From NCBI RefSeq assembly GCF_029087225.1, contig NZ_JARFJD010000002.1, positions 248,001 to 312,000 of the forward strand: a DNA stretch of 64,000 nt, written 5' to 3'. Source of the stretch: Limnobacter olei. GTDB lineage: Bacteria; Pseudomonadota; Gammaproteobacteria; Burkholderiales; Burkholderiaceae_B. Under the pieces are notes generated by a model. That model was not told the origin of the DNA. It ran no database searches and saw only the letters and a list, made by a program, of their open reading frames with translations. Shown piece by piece: positions 55,019 to 64,000 of this stretch. The position numbers and the translations under genes were made by a program. How positions within the stretch are numbered: position 1 is the stretch's first letter; each line of letters opens with the position of its first letter.

Positions 55019-55582
55019 ATGGTTACAACAGATCAAAAGCCAGTCGAAGCCGAGGCAAGCAAAGCAACCCCAGCTCCAAAAAAACCAGCAGCAAAAAAAC
55101 CTGCTGCTAAAAAACCAGCCGCTGCAAAACCAGCAGCAGCGAAAAAACCAGCAGCAGCAAAACCCGCTGCCGCGAAAAAACCAGCTGCTGCTAAACCAGC
55201 CGCTGCGAAGAAACCCGCCGCCAAACCAGCTGCTGCCAAAAAGCCTGCCGCTGCCAAACCAGCAGCAGCCAAAAAACCTGCCGCCAAAAAGGCAGCAGCA
55301 AAACCTGCAGCGAAAAAGCCAGCAACATCACGCGCCAAGGCAGCCACTGCCAGCGTAGCGAATGCTGCAGCCAAAGCGAAGAAAACTGTGGCCAAAGCAA
55401 AGCCAGCCGCCAAGGCCAAGGCCGCCGCAGCCAAGTCAGTGTTCAGCGCAACTGATCGCAAGAAATTGTTGAGCGATGTTCAGAAGCAGATCAAGGACCT
55501 TGAGAAACAAGTCAAGGGCATGGTCAAGTCAGTTCAAACTGACGTGATCGCCAAGATCAAAAAGCAACTGGGCATGAAGTAA
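55019..55582 (+). CDS. Histone H1-like Lys/Ala/Pro-rich DNA-binding protein
   Basis: 187 residues. Residues 20-105 are tandem AAKKPAA/AAAKPAA units, 105-140 an Ala/Lys/Arg-rich stretch, and the C-terminal 45 residues a helical segment with DVQKQIKDLEKQVKGM. Such AlgP/Hc-like proteins bind nucleic acid through the basic repeats; the C-terminus may dimerise. An AAGGAAGG site precedes the ATG. The DNA repeat is prone to slip, so length should vary between strains. Confidence 0.85.
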   Translation: MVTTDQKPVEAEASKATPAPKKPAAKKPAAKKPAAAKPAAAKKPAAAKPAAAKKPAAAKPAAAKKPAAKPAAAKKPAAAKPAAAKKPAAKKAAAKPAAKKPATSRAKAATASVANAAAKAKKTVAKAKPAAKAKAAAAKSVFSATDRKKLLSDVQKQIKDLEKQVKGMVKSVQTDVIAKIKKQLGMK

Positions 55583-55616
55583 TCCAGAAATAGCAAAAAC
55601 AATAAGACCGCTACAC

Positions 55617-55636
55617 GACCTTTCGTACGAAAGGTC
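55617..55636. repeat. Perfect 20-bp palindrome downstream of the H1-like gene
   Basis: GACCTTTCGTACGAAAGGTC reads the same on both strands. It lies 35 bp after the H1-like stop and before a separate terminator. With no T run it is either part of a 3' mRNA structure or a protein-binding palindrome. Confidence 0.75.
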
Positions 55637-55653
55637 TTCTGTAGACTTGATTG

Positions 55654-55686
55654 AAACCCGTTGTGCGAGAGCACTGCGGGTTTTTT
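55654..55686 (+). terminator. Rho-independent terminator after the H1-like gene
   Basis: AAACCCG pairs with CGGGTTT, the inner GTGC pairs with GCAC around the loop GAGA, and a T-rich run follows. Its T tract overlaps the stop codon of the convergent quinone reductase gene. Confidence 0.85.
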
Positions 55687-56389
55687 ATTTACCAAGTGGA
55701 TTCATTTGCGGATCGAAATTGTCGAGACTGGGATATGACACCTTCGGGCGTGAAGCCAGTGTGTTCACTGCAACATCCAGCTGCTCAAGCATTTCAACAC
55801 GGGCTTCTTGTGTGATGTAAGGCACATGGTAAGCGGCAAAGGGTTCCAGCACATCAAAGCCGGCATAGCCCAAACTGCCGCGCAACACAGGGCGCAACAT
55901 GGTATTCAAATCACCGTGAATGGCGTCATCGCCAAACATGTGATCACGCCCACCCAGTGTGAAAGTAAGCCAGGCCTGTTTGCCCTTCATCAAACCACGG
56001 TCGTAGAAATTTCGACCACCGTAAACAGCGCCCGACAAAAAGACACGGTCGATCCAGCCCTTCAAAATTGCAGGCAAAGAAAACCAGTACAGCGGAAAAT
56101 TCAGCACCAGCAAGTCGCACTGCTTCAGCAACTCTAGTTCGGAGGCAATGTCTGCGGGCAATGAATTGGTTTTCTGTGCATGCCGCTGCTCCAGCGCATA
56201 CACCAGGTAATCCGGGTTGCTACGCTCAGCAAAGTCGGCAGCACTGGCTACGGGGTTGAATTGCTTGGCGTACAAATCTGACACGGTCACCGTGTGGCCC
56301 TGCTCCTCAAAACGGTTTTGCATGCGCTTCATCATTGCGGTGCAAAATGATTGGGGTTCGGGGTGTGCATGCACAATCAGAACGTTCAT
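55685..56389 (-). CDS. NAD(P)H:quinone oxidoreductase (flavodoxin-like, NQO1/MdaB type)
   Basis: 234 residues. MNVLIVHAHPEPQSFCTAMM is the flavin-binding start of the family. LLVLNFPLYWFSLPAILKGWIDRVF and AWLTFTLGGRDHMFG contain the FMN/FAD-phosphate and isoalloxazine contacts. These enzymes reduce quinones by two electrons to limit oxidative stress. ATG start at 56389; convergent with the H1-like gene. Confidence 0.88.
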   Translation of the reverse strand: MNVLIVHAHPEPQSFCTAMMKRMQNRFEEQGHTVTVSDLYAKQFNPVASAADFAERSNPDYLVYALEQRHAQKTNSLPADIASELELLKQCDLLVLNFPLYWFSLPAILKGWIDRVFLSGAVYGGRNFYDRGLMKGKQAWLTFTLGGRDHMFGDDAIHGDLNTMLRPVLRGSLGYAGFDVLEPFAAYHVPYITQEARVEMLEQLDVAVNTLASRPKVSYPSLDNFDPQMNPLGK

Positions 56390-56434
56390 GGTGTTGGCTT
56401 CTTTTCAGGAAAATGATCAGCCATGCTACCAAAA

Positions 56435-56470
56435 GAAAAGGGGCCGCCAGTCAATTGGCAACCCCTTTTC
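56435..56470 (-). terminator. Rho-independent terminator of gdhA
   Basis: GAAAAGGGG (56435-56443) pairs with CCCCTTTTC (56462-56470), with an inner CCA/TGG pairing. On the minus strand the stem is followed by TTTTGG. It lies 20 bp after the gdhA stop. Confidence 0.82.
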
Positions 56471-56489
56471 AGCGCAAACCCCCTGGCTT

Positions 56490-57839
56490 TTAAATGACGC
56501 CGTAAGCCAACATCGCATCCGCCACCTTCACAAAGCCACCCACATTGGCGCCCTTGAGGTAATCAATGTGGCCGTCTTCTTCCGCGCCATACTTCACGCA
56601 TCGCTTGTGGATGTCGCTCATGATGGTTCGCAAGCGCTGATTCAACTCATCGCGAGACCACGACAAGCGCATGCTGTTCTGGGTCATCTCCAAACCAGAC
56701 ACCGCAACCCCACCCGCATTGGCCGCCTTGGATGGCGCAAACAAAATACGCGCCTTCTGGAACACATCAATTGCCCCTTTTTCAGAAGGCATGTTCGCGC
56801 CTTCAGATACACCCATGCAACCATTCTTGATCAACATGGCAGCTTCTTCGGCATTGATTTCATTTTGCGTCGCACATGGAAAAGCAAGATCGCAGGGTAT
56901 GTGCCACGGACGTTTGCCAGCAACAAACTCCGCATTCGGATATTGGTTCAAGTACTCGCTGATGCGGGCCCGCTTCACTTCTTTCAGCTCTTTGATGTGC
57001 GCCAGCTTCTCCATCGTAATGCCGTCTTTGTCATGGAGCGTTCCCGATGAATCGGACATGGTGATCACTTTGCCGCCCAGCGCCAGAATTTTCTCGACTG
57101 CATATTGCGCCACGTTGCCAGAGCCACTGACTGAACACACCTTGCCCTCAAACTTCAAACCCTTGTGGCTCAACATGTCTTCCATGAAATAGACCACACC
57201 GTAGCCAGTTGCCTCTACTCGGATTTCACTGCCCCCAAAGGCCAACCCCTTGCCAGTGAGCACACCAGTGAATTCATTACGGATTCTTTTATATTGGCCA
57301 AACATGTAAGAAATCTCGCGCCCCCCAACGCCGATGTCGCCGGCTGGCACATCGGTGAAGGGACCAATGTGGCGGGAAAGTTCGGTCATGAAAGCCTGGC
57401 AAAAACGCATGATCTCGCGATCGCTTTTGCCTTTGGGATTGAAGTCTGAGCCACCCTTGCCGCCACCCATGGGCAAGCCTGTCAGGCTGTTCTTGAAAGT
57501 TTGCTCAAAAGCGAGGAATTTCAAAATGCTTTGGGTCACGTTGTCGTGAAATCGAATACCCCCTTTATAAGGGCCAATCGCATTGCTGTGTTGAACCCGG
57601 TAGCCACGTTGAGTGCGCACATTGCCCTGATCGTCTTCCCAACACACCCGGAAACTGACGATTCGATCGGGCTCGGTCAGTCGCTGCAGAATTTGAGCAG
57701 CCTCGTACTTCGGATTTTTTGCAACAAAAGGAATGATGTGTTGTGCAACTTCATGCACTGCCTGGTGAAACTCTGGTTCGCCGGGATTTCTGCGAATCAG
57801 TCCATTCATGAACTCTTCTAATTCTGGCGAGCTGCTCAT
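56490..57839 (-). CDS. gdhA: NADP-type glutamate dehydrogenase
   Basis: 449 residues, the usual length of hexameric bacterial GDH. It interconverts 2-oxoglutarate plus ammonia and glutamate. GLPMGGGKGGSDFNPKGKSD holds the catalytic Lys128, PAGDIGVGGREI follows, and the nucleotide-binding motif SGSGNVAQYAVEK lies near residue 240. PCATQNEI and GANMPS are family signatures. It has its own terminator. Confidence 0.95.
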   Translation of the reverse strand: MSSSPELEEFMNGLIRRNPGEPEFHQAVHEVAQHIIPFVAKNPKYEAAQILQRLTEPDRIVSFRVCWEDDQGNVRTQRGYRVQHSNAIGPYKGGIRFHDNVTQSILKFLAFEQTFKNSLTGLPMGGGKGGSDFNPKGKSDREIMRFCQAFMTELSRHIGPFTDVPAGDIGVGGREISYMFGQYKRIRNEFTGVLTGKGLAFGGSEIRVEATGYGVVYFMEDMLSHKGLKFEGKVCSVSGSGNVAQYAVEKILALGGKVITMSDSSGTLHDKDGITMEKLAHIKELKEVKRARISEYLNQYPNAEFVAGKRPWHIPCDLAFPCATQNEINAEEAAMLIKNGCMGVSEGANMPSEKGAIDVFQKARILFAPSKAANAGGVAVSGLEMTQNSMRLSWSRDELNQRLRTIMSDIHKRCVKYGAEEDGHIDYLKGANVGGFVKVADAMLAYGVI

Positions 57840-58015
57840 CTCTTATTCTCCTATGGAAGGACGACGTTGGACTGCGTGTAAGCAGTTTACCGAATCGCCT
57901 GAGATAGAGCACTCTGGATTTCTGTGGATATCCCCAAAAAGTGGGCACAACCTAGGGGATAGCATGTGGACAAGTAGTCCAAGCTATTCATTACATAAGG
58001 AATTAGATGGACTGA

Positions 58016-58681
58016 CTAATTATTGTGCAAGCTCGGTTCTGGCAGGCTGTGTTTTTGGATCTGGGTGTGCCGGTAAATGATCGAAGCCTCCATCCGGTTC
58101 TTGGCTTTCAGGCGTTCCAGAATGTCTTTCACATGCCCCTTCACAGTTTCCACGCTGATCTTCAGTAGCACGGCAATTTCCTTGTTGCTATGCCCGGCCC
58201 CAATCAATTCAAGCACCTCGACTTGTTTGTGGGTGAGCGCTTTTGACAAAGTCGGCATTTGCAACAATTCAATATTGGCTTGGCTCAAACCGACACGAAT
58301 CAGGTCGATCATTTTTGCAAAGGGTGTGAATTTTGAAAATGCAATAAACCGTTCAAGCTGATGACGCTTTAACTGCCCCATCACTTTCTCGTCGTTTGCA
58401 GTAATCAGTACCGGAATTTCGGGGAACAGCGTTTCAAACAGGCCAATAAAAGTCTCGGCTTGGACATCGCGCAAATGAAAGTCTGTGATGATCAACGCAG
58501 GAAACTCTTCAATGGCATGCCGTGCGGCTTCCTTCAAGGTGGAAAACTGGCGAATGCGGGCGTGGGGTGCCACATCCTTCACCATTTCGACCAAGCCGAA
58601 ACTGACGATGGGATGATCATCAATTACAAACACCACTTGCCGTTCCAGACCTTCCAGTTTTTTAGCCACCGCGCTTCTCAC
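58016..58681 (-). CDS. Orphan LuxR-type response regulator
   Basis: 221 residues. The receiver has IDDHP at 20-24 and the phospho-acceptor Asp67 in LIITDFHLRDVQAETF. The C-terminal helix-turn-helix is LTHKQVEVLELIGAGHSNKEIAVLLKISVETVKGHVKDILERL. The start is GTG at 58681. No histidine kinase is adjacent, and it is divergent from the TetR regulator. FixJ/NarL family; target unknown. Confidence 0.88.
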   Translation of the reverse strand: MRSAVAKKLEGLERQVVFVIDDHPIVSFGLVEMVKDVAPHARIRQFSTLKEAARHAIEEFPALIITDFHLRDVQAETFIGLFETLFPEIPVLITANDEKVMGQLKRHQLERFIAFSKFTPFAKMIDLIRVGLSQANIELLQMPTLSKALTHKQVEVLELIGAGHSNKEIAVLLKISVETVKGHVKDILERLKAKNRMEASIIYRHTQIQKHSLPEPSLHNN

Positions 58682-58831
58682 AGAAACAATTCACCATGAT
58701 TTAACTTTAATTGACGAAGCCACCTACCCGTGCCGGAAATAAACTCGGTAAATCGACTCAAATCAGTGTTTCAAACGGCAGAAGGAAAAAACCATTGACA
58801 TTGTGTCAACCATTCAACTAAGATCCATTTC

Positions 58832-59497
58832 ATGAACTATGTCATCGAACGTCGCGAAGAAGAAAAGGAACGCCGCCGGGAAGAAATTCTCGACGCAGCT
58901 GAACTTGTTTTTTCTGAAAAGGGCTTTGACGCAGCCACCATGGATCAAGTTGCACGAAAAGCGAGGGTTTCACGTGCACTGGTATATGTGTACTTCAAAG
59001 ACAAGGCAGCCTTGCATTTGGCAATTTGCCTGCGGGGTTTGCGAATACTGCGTGAAATGTTCGAAGCCGCACGAAACCAGCATGCCACTGGTGATCACCA
59101 AATTCGGGCAATTGGTCAGGCTTATATGCAGTTTTCAGAAGAGTACCCAACGCATTTCGCCGCCATGTCAAGGTTTGAAGCCTCTCACCATGAAATTGCG
59201 CTGGACGATCCCTGCTCGGCAACACTGGAAATGATTCAGGCCGGGCAACAGGTTCATGAACAAACCGTGTTGGCTCTCGCCAAAGGCATGGCAGATAAAA
59301 CCTTGCGGGACGACCTAGACAATTTGATGCAAATTTCGATCACCTTGTGGGGCTTCACACACGGCACTATTCAGCTGGCGCAAACCAAGGCCAACTTCAT
59401 GACCACCATGGGCATCAGCAAAGAATCTTTCATGAACCAGGCTGTGGAGCTGGTCATGCAATCCCTGATCAACCGCAATGGCGGAGGCAAAAAATGA
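58832..59497 (+). CDS. TetR-family transcriptional regulator of the RND efflux operon
   Basis: 221 residues. The N-terminal helix-turn-helix is in ILDAAELVFSEKGFDAATMDQVARKARVSRALVYVYFKDKAALHLAI. The ligand domain is the remaining 150 residues. The ATG at 58832 is the first gene of an operon whose next gene (TolC-like) starts by ATGA overlap, so it probably represses the pump operon until an inducer binds. Confidence 0.9.
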   Translation: MNYVIERREEEKERRREEILDAAELVFSEKGFDAATMDQVARKARVSRALVYVYFKDKAALHLAICLRGLRILREMFEAARNQHATGDHQIRAIGQAYMQFSEEYPTHFAAMSRFEASHHEIALDDPCSATLEMIQAGQQVHEQTVLALAKGMADKTLRDDLDNLMQISITLWGFTHGTIQLAQTKANFMTTMGISKESFMNQAVELVMQSLINRNGGGKK

Positions 59498-60957
59498 TCA
59501 AGCAAAGTCGAACAGGCGCCCGCAATAGGGGCGCTTTTTTTTACATTTTATTTGACAGTCGTCTAATGGCTGCATTGCTGTTGATGGCTCTTCAAGTTCA
59601 GCAGCCCAGTCAGGCAGGCACCCCGCTTGACGACTACTTGAGCCAAGCCATGTCCAATAACCCCGCCTTGGCGCAGGCCAGCTTTGAAGTTGAGGCTGAA
59701 CGTCAGCGACTTGAAAATTTGCGTGCGCGCTTTTATCCCAGCCTTGCATTGCAGGCGCGCGCAAGTGTGGCCGAAGGTGGTCGCACCATCGATTTCCCGG
59801 CAGGCGATTTACTCAACCCTGTGTACGCAACATTGAATGCACAGGCCGTTGCCGCAGGTCAACCGCCACGCTTTCCCACAGTGGAGAACCAGTCAATCCC
59901 GCTGCTACGTCCCACTGAACAAGACACCCGGCTAATTGTGCGCGGCCCAATTTACGAACCTGTTCTGGACCAGCAACTGCAAGCACAAACCCAAGCAGTG
60001 GGTGCCCAAGAGGCCGCACAGCTGCAAGTGAAAGAAGAGTTGGTTCGCGACCTGCACACTGCCTACTGGCAATACGCACAGGCCAAGGCCAGAATTACCA
60101 TTCTTGAGGCCAGCTTGCGAACACTGAAAGAAAACGAACGAATTAACACAGTGCTGTACAAGGCCGGGGAAACCACCCTGGATGCACCGAAACGTGCCGA
60201 AGCGGAAACACTTGAAATTCAGGTGGCCTTGCGCCAGGCCCAAACGCAGGCCTTGCTGGCCAAAGAGTATTTCAACCTGCTGCGCTATGCCCCAAACGAC
60301 AGCGCAGTTGAACTGCCGCAAGAAGAGCTGAACCCCAGTGCCATTCAAACACTGCTGGATGAGCTCACCCCGAAAACGCAGGGCAACACTCCAGCGCCAG
60401 CCCTCACCCGGCTTGAACGCAGCCTGGCCGCCCAACGCGCCCAACTGGATGCCAGCCGCGCAACTTACAAGCCCACACTGGGCTACTCGATCGAAGGCGG
60501 CTATCAGGGACGCGACTACAACACCGGCCCCAACACTGGATTTGCCAGCGCATCGGTGGTTTTGAACTGGACTCTGGCAGACGCCGGAATTCGCAGCAGT
60601 GAAGTGGCACGCAGCCAAGCACAGGTGCGGGCACTGGAGGCCCGCGCGCGGCAAGTCAACCGGCAACTTCAATTGGCCAAATTGCAGGCCCGGGAAAATT
60701 TGCTGGTGTCGCTAGACAGCATCCAGGCGCGCATGGCCCAACAGGCTGCATCCGAGGAAAGCCTGCGAATCAATGAACGCAAACGCGACGCTGGCGAGAC
60801 CACTCAAGTTGAATTTTTAAGTGCCGAACAAAGTGCAACACGCGCACGGTTGGGCTTGGTGACTGCCGTTTATCAGGCCCGAATTGACCATGCTGTTTGG
60901 CAGTACAACAACCGAAATATTCCCGAGCCAAGCCCGCAGGAAGGAGCTCAACCATGA
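59494..60957 (+). CDS. TolC-family outer-membrane efflux protein
   Basis: 487 residues with a signal sequence (hydrophobic stretch about 15-40, cleavage near SQAG). The mature chain has the duplicated TolC helical pattern: AMSNNPALAQASFEVEAERQRLENLRARFYPSLALQ, and later RSLAAQRAQLDASRATYKPTLGYSIEGGYQG. A repeat of long coiled-coil helices is visible. The start at 59494 overlaps the TetR stop. The real signal peptide may begin later (MAALLLMALQVQ). It would form the channel for the two following genes. Confidence 0.88.
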   Translation: MIKQSRTGARNRGAFFYILFDSRLMAALLLMALQVQQPSQAGTPLDDYLSQAMSNNPALAQASFEVEAERQRLENLRARFYPSLALQARASVAEGGRTIDFPAGDLLNPVYATLNAQAVAAGQPPRFPTVENQSIPLLRPTEQDTRLIVRGPIYEPVLDQQLQAQTQAVGAQEAAQLQVKEELVRDLHTAYWQYAQAKARITILEASLRTLKENERINTVLYKAGETTLDAPKRAEAETLEIQVALRQAQTQALLAKEYFNLLRYAPNDSAVELPQEELNPSAIQTLLDELTPKTQGNTPAPALTRLERSLAAQRAQLDASRATYKPTLGYSIEGGYQGRDYNTGPNTGFASASVVLNWTLADAGIRSSEVARSQAQVRALEARARQVNRQLQLAKLQARENLLVSLDSIQARMAQQAASEESLRINERKRDAGETTQVEFLSAEQSATRARLGLVTAVYQARIDHAVWQYNNRNIPEPSPQEGAQP

Positions 60958-62000
60958 AACCCATACTCGTAATTTCAACTTTCTCCCTGTTGGTTTTGGC
61001 AGCCTGTGGCCCAGCCACCCCAGAGGAAGCACCCGCAGTGGAATACCGATTGGTGAAAACCGAAACGGTACAAAGCGGCCCAGCAGCAAGCTTGATCGAA
61101 GTAGCTGGAATTGGTGCCTTTCGCGACGAAACACGATTGAGCTTCAAAGTGGGCGGCGTGATTGAACGAATCAATGTGCGCGAAGGCGAAACAGTTGAGA
61201 AAGGCCAACGCCTTGCTGCGCTGAACAAGCAAGACGTGAATGCCGCTGTGAGCCAAGCCAGCGCTGGCTTTGAAAAAGCCCAACGCGACTTGCAACGCGG
61301 CAAATTGCTGCGTGATCAAGAAGTCATTTCAAAAGTGCAACTCGACAACCTGGAAACCGCCGCACAAGCTGCACGTGCACAACTTAGCCAAGCCCAATTT
61401 GCAAGCCAAACGGCTGAAATACAGGCTCAAGCCAATGGCGTGGTACTAAAGCGTTTTGCGCAAACCGGTGAAGTGGTATCGCCGGGCCAGCCGATATTAC
61501 TACTCGGCAGCAAAAGCAGCGGCTTTGTAATGAAAGCAAGCCTTGCAGACAGGCAAGCCGTGCACATTCAGCGTGGCGCCAAAGCTGAAGTGCAATTCGA
61601 TGCCCTGCCCGGCGTGAAGTGGCCCGGAAAAGTAATTGAACTAAGCCAGGCAGCAGACCCCGCCACAGGCACCTACGGCGTGCTGGTTGAGGTAGACACA
61701 CGTGCCCATGAAAACATCAACCTTTTATCGGGCATGCAAGGGCGTACCCGCATTGAACCCGCCAACTTCAATGGCATGCGCAGCTATGTACCCATAGAGG
61801 CCGTGGTCGAGGGCGACAACAAAGCCGCCTGGATTTACACCGTACAAGCAGACAACACCGTGAAACGCCAGACTGTGGCGGTGGCCTTTATTCAAGCAGA
61901 CCGGATCGCATTAATCGACGCCCTGCCCGAAGGCACTCGCGTGGTGAGCACAGGTGCAGCCTACCTGCAAGATGGTGAAACCGTGAAAGTTCAGGAGTAA
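60954..62000 (+). CDS. RND efflux periplasmic adaptor lipoprotein
   Basis: 348 residues. The lipobox LVLAAC lipidates Cys18. Lipoyl/barrel-sandwich halves (FKVGGVIERINVREGETVEKGQRLAALN and QANGVVLKRFAQTGEVVSPGQPILLL) flank a coiled-coil hairpin (about 95-150). The beta-barrel and membrane-proximal parts follow. It starts by ATGA overlap with the TolC-like gene. Confidence 0.92.
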   Translation: MKPILVISTFSLLVLAACGPATPEEAPAVEYRLVKTETVQSGPAASLIEVAGIGAFRDETRLSFKVGGVIERINVREGETVEKGQRLAALNKQDVNAAVSQASAGFEKAQRDLQRGKLLRDQEVISKVQLDNLETAAQAARAQLSQAQFASQTAEIQAQANGVVLKRFAQTGEVVSPGQPILLLGSKSSGFVMKASLADRQAVHIQRGAKAEVQFDALPGVKWPGKVIELSQAADPATGTYGVLVEVDTRAHENINLLSGMQGRTRIEPANFNGMRSYVPIEAVVEGDNKAAWIYTVQADNTVKRQTVAVAFIQADRIALIDALPEGTRVVSTGAAYLQDGETVKVQE

Positions 62001-62005
62001 TCCAG

Positions 62006-64000
62006 ATGAAACTCTCGGACTTTTCCATCAAGAATTACCAGTTCACGCTGGTGATATTTTTTCTGCTGACAGCAATTGGCATCAGCGCGTATCAAAACAT
62101 ACCCAGAACCGAAGACCCATATTTCGACATCAGCGCGTTTCGTATCAATGTGATTTATCCAGGTGCTGACCCTCGCGAAATGGAACAACAGGTGGCCAAG
62201 CCCATTGAAGACGCCCTGCGCAGCCTGGATGACTTGAAAGAAATGCTTTCAACATCCCGCAACAGCGGTGGCGTGGTGTTTGTTCGCTTCAATGCGGAAG
62301 TTGACGTTGACAAAAAGTTCGACGAAGTGAACCGTGAACTCAACAGCATTCGAGACCAGCTACCAGCAGGCATACAAAAGCTGGAAATTGAACGAATCAA
62401 CCCTGGGTTTACCAACATCATTCAATATTCACTGGTGTCTGAAACAGCAAGCTACGCCGACTTGGCCAATTACGCCGAAGACCTCTCCGAGGCGTTCGAG
62501 CGTATTTCGTCAGTGCGTGAAAGCGAAAGCTGGGCTTACCCAGAGCAGCAGGTACGCGTTAGCCTGAACTTTAAAAAACTGGCGGAGCTGGGTATTCAAG
62601 CCGCCGATGTGGCACGCATTATTCAGGGTGAGTCGCTGAACATTCCAGGTGGCCCGGTTGAAGAGGGTGCACGCCGTTTAAATGTACAAACGTCGGGCCA
62701 GTACCGCAGCGTTGAAGAAATCAGAAACACGGTGATTGCAGGCACGGGTACGGGTGGTGATTTGGGTGGTCGCCTTGTTCGCGTGGGCGATGTCGCCGAT
62801 GTGCAATGGGACTATGAAAATCAGGAGGTGATGGCCCGCTTCAATGGTCAGCGCGCGGTGTTTGTTACCGCCAACCAGAAAGATGAGCGCAATATTTTTG
62901 TAACCCAAAAAGCCTTGCAGGAAACCGCGGACGAGTTCGAGAAAACCTTGCCCCCCAATATCAAAATGGAGCGCGGGTTCGAACAATACAAAAACGTGGA
63001 AAAGCGGATTGATCGCTTGACCTTCGATTTTGCCCTGGCTGTAACACTGGTGCTGATAACCCTGTTGCCGCTGGGTTTGCGGGCCTCAGGCATTGTGATG
63101 GTCAGCGTGCCGCTCTCGCTGCTCACAGGTTTGGCCTGTTTGTACTATGCAGGCTTTTCGCTGAACCAGCTTTCGATTGCAGGCCTTGTGGTTGCATTGG
63201 GCTTGTTGGTTGACGACTCCATCGTGGTGATCGAAAACATTTCACGTTACCTGCGCATGGGTTATAACCGAGTCGACGCTGCGCGCTTGGCCACCAAGCA
63301 AATTTCGCTGGCTGTTTTGGGCTGTACTGCCACCCTTTTGTTTGCCTTCCTGCCGCTGTTGATGCTGCCTGACAACGCCGGAAAATTCATTCGATCACTC
63401 CCCGTGGCCGTGGTGTTTACGGTGCTTGCATCGCTGTTTGTTGCGCTCACCATCATTCCGTTTTTGGCCAGCCGTGTGCTGAAAAAAGACGAAAATGAAC
63501 ACGGCAATATTGTGCTGCAAAAGTTGATGGGACTAATCGACAAAATTTACACCCCACTGCTGCACCGAGCCTTACAAACCCCGAAAACAGTGGTAGCCGC
63601 ATCGCTGGTGCTGTTCGTGGCCAGCCTGGCTTTGGCTCCACTCATGGGCATGTCACTGTTTCCCAAAGCGAACACACCGCAGTTTGTGATCGAAGTAGGA
63701 TTGCCCCCTGGCTCCAGCCTGACGGCCACCGACACTGTGGTGAAACAGGTGGAAAACAAGCTGGCAAACTTTGAAGAAATTACAGGGGTCATGGCCACCG
63801 TGGGCGAAGGCAACCCACAAATTTATTACAACGTATTTCAGCAAGACAAACAATCGAACGTGGGTGAGCTTTTCGTTCAGCTCAAGGAGTACAACGACGA
63901 CACACCCAAGTTGCTGGATAACATTCGCAATGAACTAAAAACGATTGCCGGTGCCAACCTGATTGTGCGCGAATTCGAAAACGGTCCACCTGTCGATGCG
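62006..64000 (+). CDS. RND-type inner-membrane efflux transporter (3' end beyond window)
   Basis: The visible 665 residues are the N-terminal two thirds of an AcrB/MexB-like pump. After the first helix comes IPRTEDPYFDISAFRINVIYPGADPREMEQQVAKPIE, the conserved start of the porter domain, then helices 2-6 (about 340-480). LVVALGLLVDDSIVVIENI contains the Asp residues of the proton relay. AGGAG is 9 bp upstream of the ATG. It is the last visible gene of the tetR-tolC-adaptor-pump operon. Substrate unknown; this branch differs from classic multidrug AcrB in the short porter inserts. Confidence 0.93.
   Translation, partial: MKLSDFSIKNYQFTLVIFFLLTAIGISAYQNIPRTEDPYFDISAFRINVIYPGADPREMEQQVAKPIEDALRSLDDLKEMLSTSRNSGGVVFVRFNAEVDVDKKFDEVNRELNSIRDQLPAGIQKLEIERINPGFTNIIQYSLVSETASYADLANYAEDLSEAFERISSVRESESWAYPEQQVRVSLNFKKLAELGIQAADVARIIQGESLNIPGGPVEEGARRLNVQTSGQYRSVEEIRNTVIAGTGTGGDLGGRLVRVGDVADVQWDYENQEVMARFNGQRAVFVTANQKDERNIFVTQKALQETADEFEKTLPPNIKMERGFEQYKNVEKRIDRLTFDFALAVTLVLITLLPLGLRASGIVMVSVPLSLLTGLACLYYAGFSLNQLSIAGLVVALGLLVDDSIVVIENISRYLRMGYNRVDAARLATKQISLAVLGCTATLLFAFLPLLMLPDNAGKFIRSLPVAVVFTVLASLFVALTIIPFLASRVLKKDENEHGNIVLQKLMGLIDKIYTPLLHRALQTPKTVVAASLVLFVASLALAPLMGMSLFPKANTPQFVIEVGLPPGSSLTATDTVVKQVENKLANFEEITGVMATVGEGNPQIYYNVFQQDKQSNVGELFVQLKEYNDDTPKLLDNIRNELKTIAGANLIVREFENGPPVDA

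Noticed and set aside
55033-55461. Ala/Phe/Gly-rich minus-strand reading opposite the H1-like gene
   Set aside because: It is the antisense image of the AAKKPAA repeats and has no ribosome site.

Overview
This 64 kb window is ordinary bacterial chromosome with densely packed genes, frequent ATGA stop/start overlaps between neighbours, and moderately GC-rich coding sequence. The gene content suggests a beta-proteobacterium of the order Burkholderiales: an sbp-cysTWA-cysB sulfate operon, PhoH/YbeY, a type II PyrF, a TctDE/QseBC-like two-component pair, a KPAA-repeat histone H1-like protein, an NrtABC-type cyanate operon, and an EgtD/SenB/SelD-fusion selenium locus. A Limnobacter-like genus is plausible, but I cannot prove it from sequence alone.

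Layout. 1-829: 5' part of tgt (minus strand). 970-1494: a flavin reductase. 1882-7456 (minus): sulfate uptake operon sbp, an RBBP9-like hydrolase, cysT, cysW, cysA and the regulator cysB. 8332-14001: EamA transporter, pyrF, a two-component system, phoH and ybeY. 14024-14204: a complete tRNA-Lys unit (promoter, tRNA, terminator). 14319-16863: an accessory islet with a candidate membrane-acting toxin, a polytopic membrane partner, and a Phd/YefM-YoeB type toxin-antitoxin pair. 16991-20634: an amidohydrolase-like lipoprotein translationally coupled to a FedA-like membrane protein. 20639-25612: a 1-Cys peroxiredoxin and a two-gene glucan module (GH17-GT2 synthase plus a membrane sulfatase-type enzyme). 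25636-36612: hydrolases, a metallophosphatase coupled to a kinase-USP fusion, an MHS transporter, a Ca2+/cation antiporter and several uncharacterised genes.

37329-47432 looks like the most distinctive system. A selenate-type ABC transporter (binding protein, ATPase, two permeases) is followed by egtD, senB (selenosugar synthase), a flavoprotein-SelD fusion (senC role) and a TVP38/DedA membrane protein. Together these would import a selenium oxyanion, make selenophosphate, make a selenosugar and make hercynine. The enzyme that joins the last two, SenA, is not in the window.

48109-54789 (minus) holds an FKBP and a cyanate operon (two-component pair, DJ-1/PfpI protein, NrtABC-like transporter, cynS). 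55019-64000 holds an H1-like DNA-binding protein, a quinone reductase, gdhA, an orphan LuxR-type regulator, and a TetR-controlled RND efflux operon that runs off the window end.

Four intergenic regions (1513-1851, 7559-8294, 41836-41998, 47443-48046) carry copies of one composite repeat family. It consists of 42-bp tandem units, long hairpins bounded by GAAAACCTG/CAGGTTTTC, and conserved linker and tail modules. Different copies have compensatory changes in the hairpin arms. I do not recognise this family; it is the second main candidate for something undescribed.
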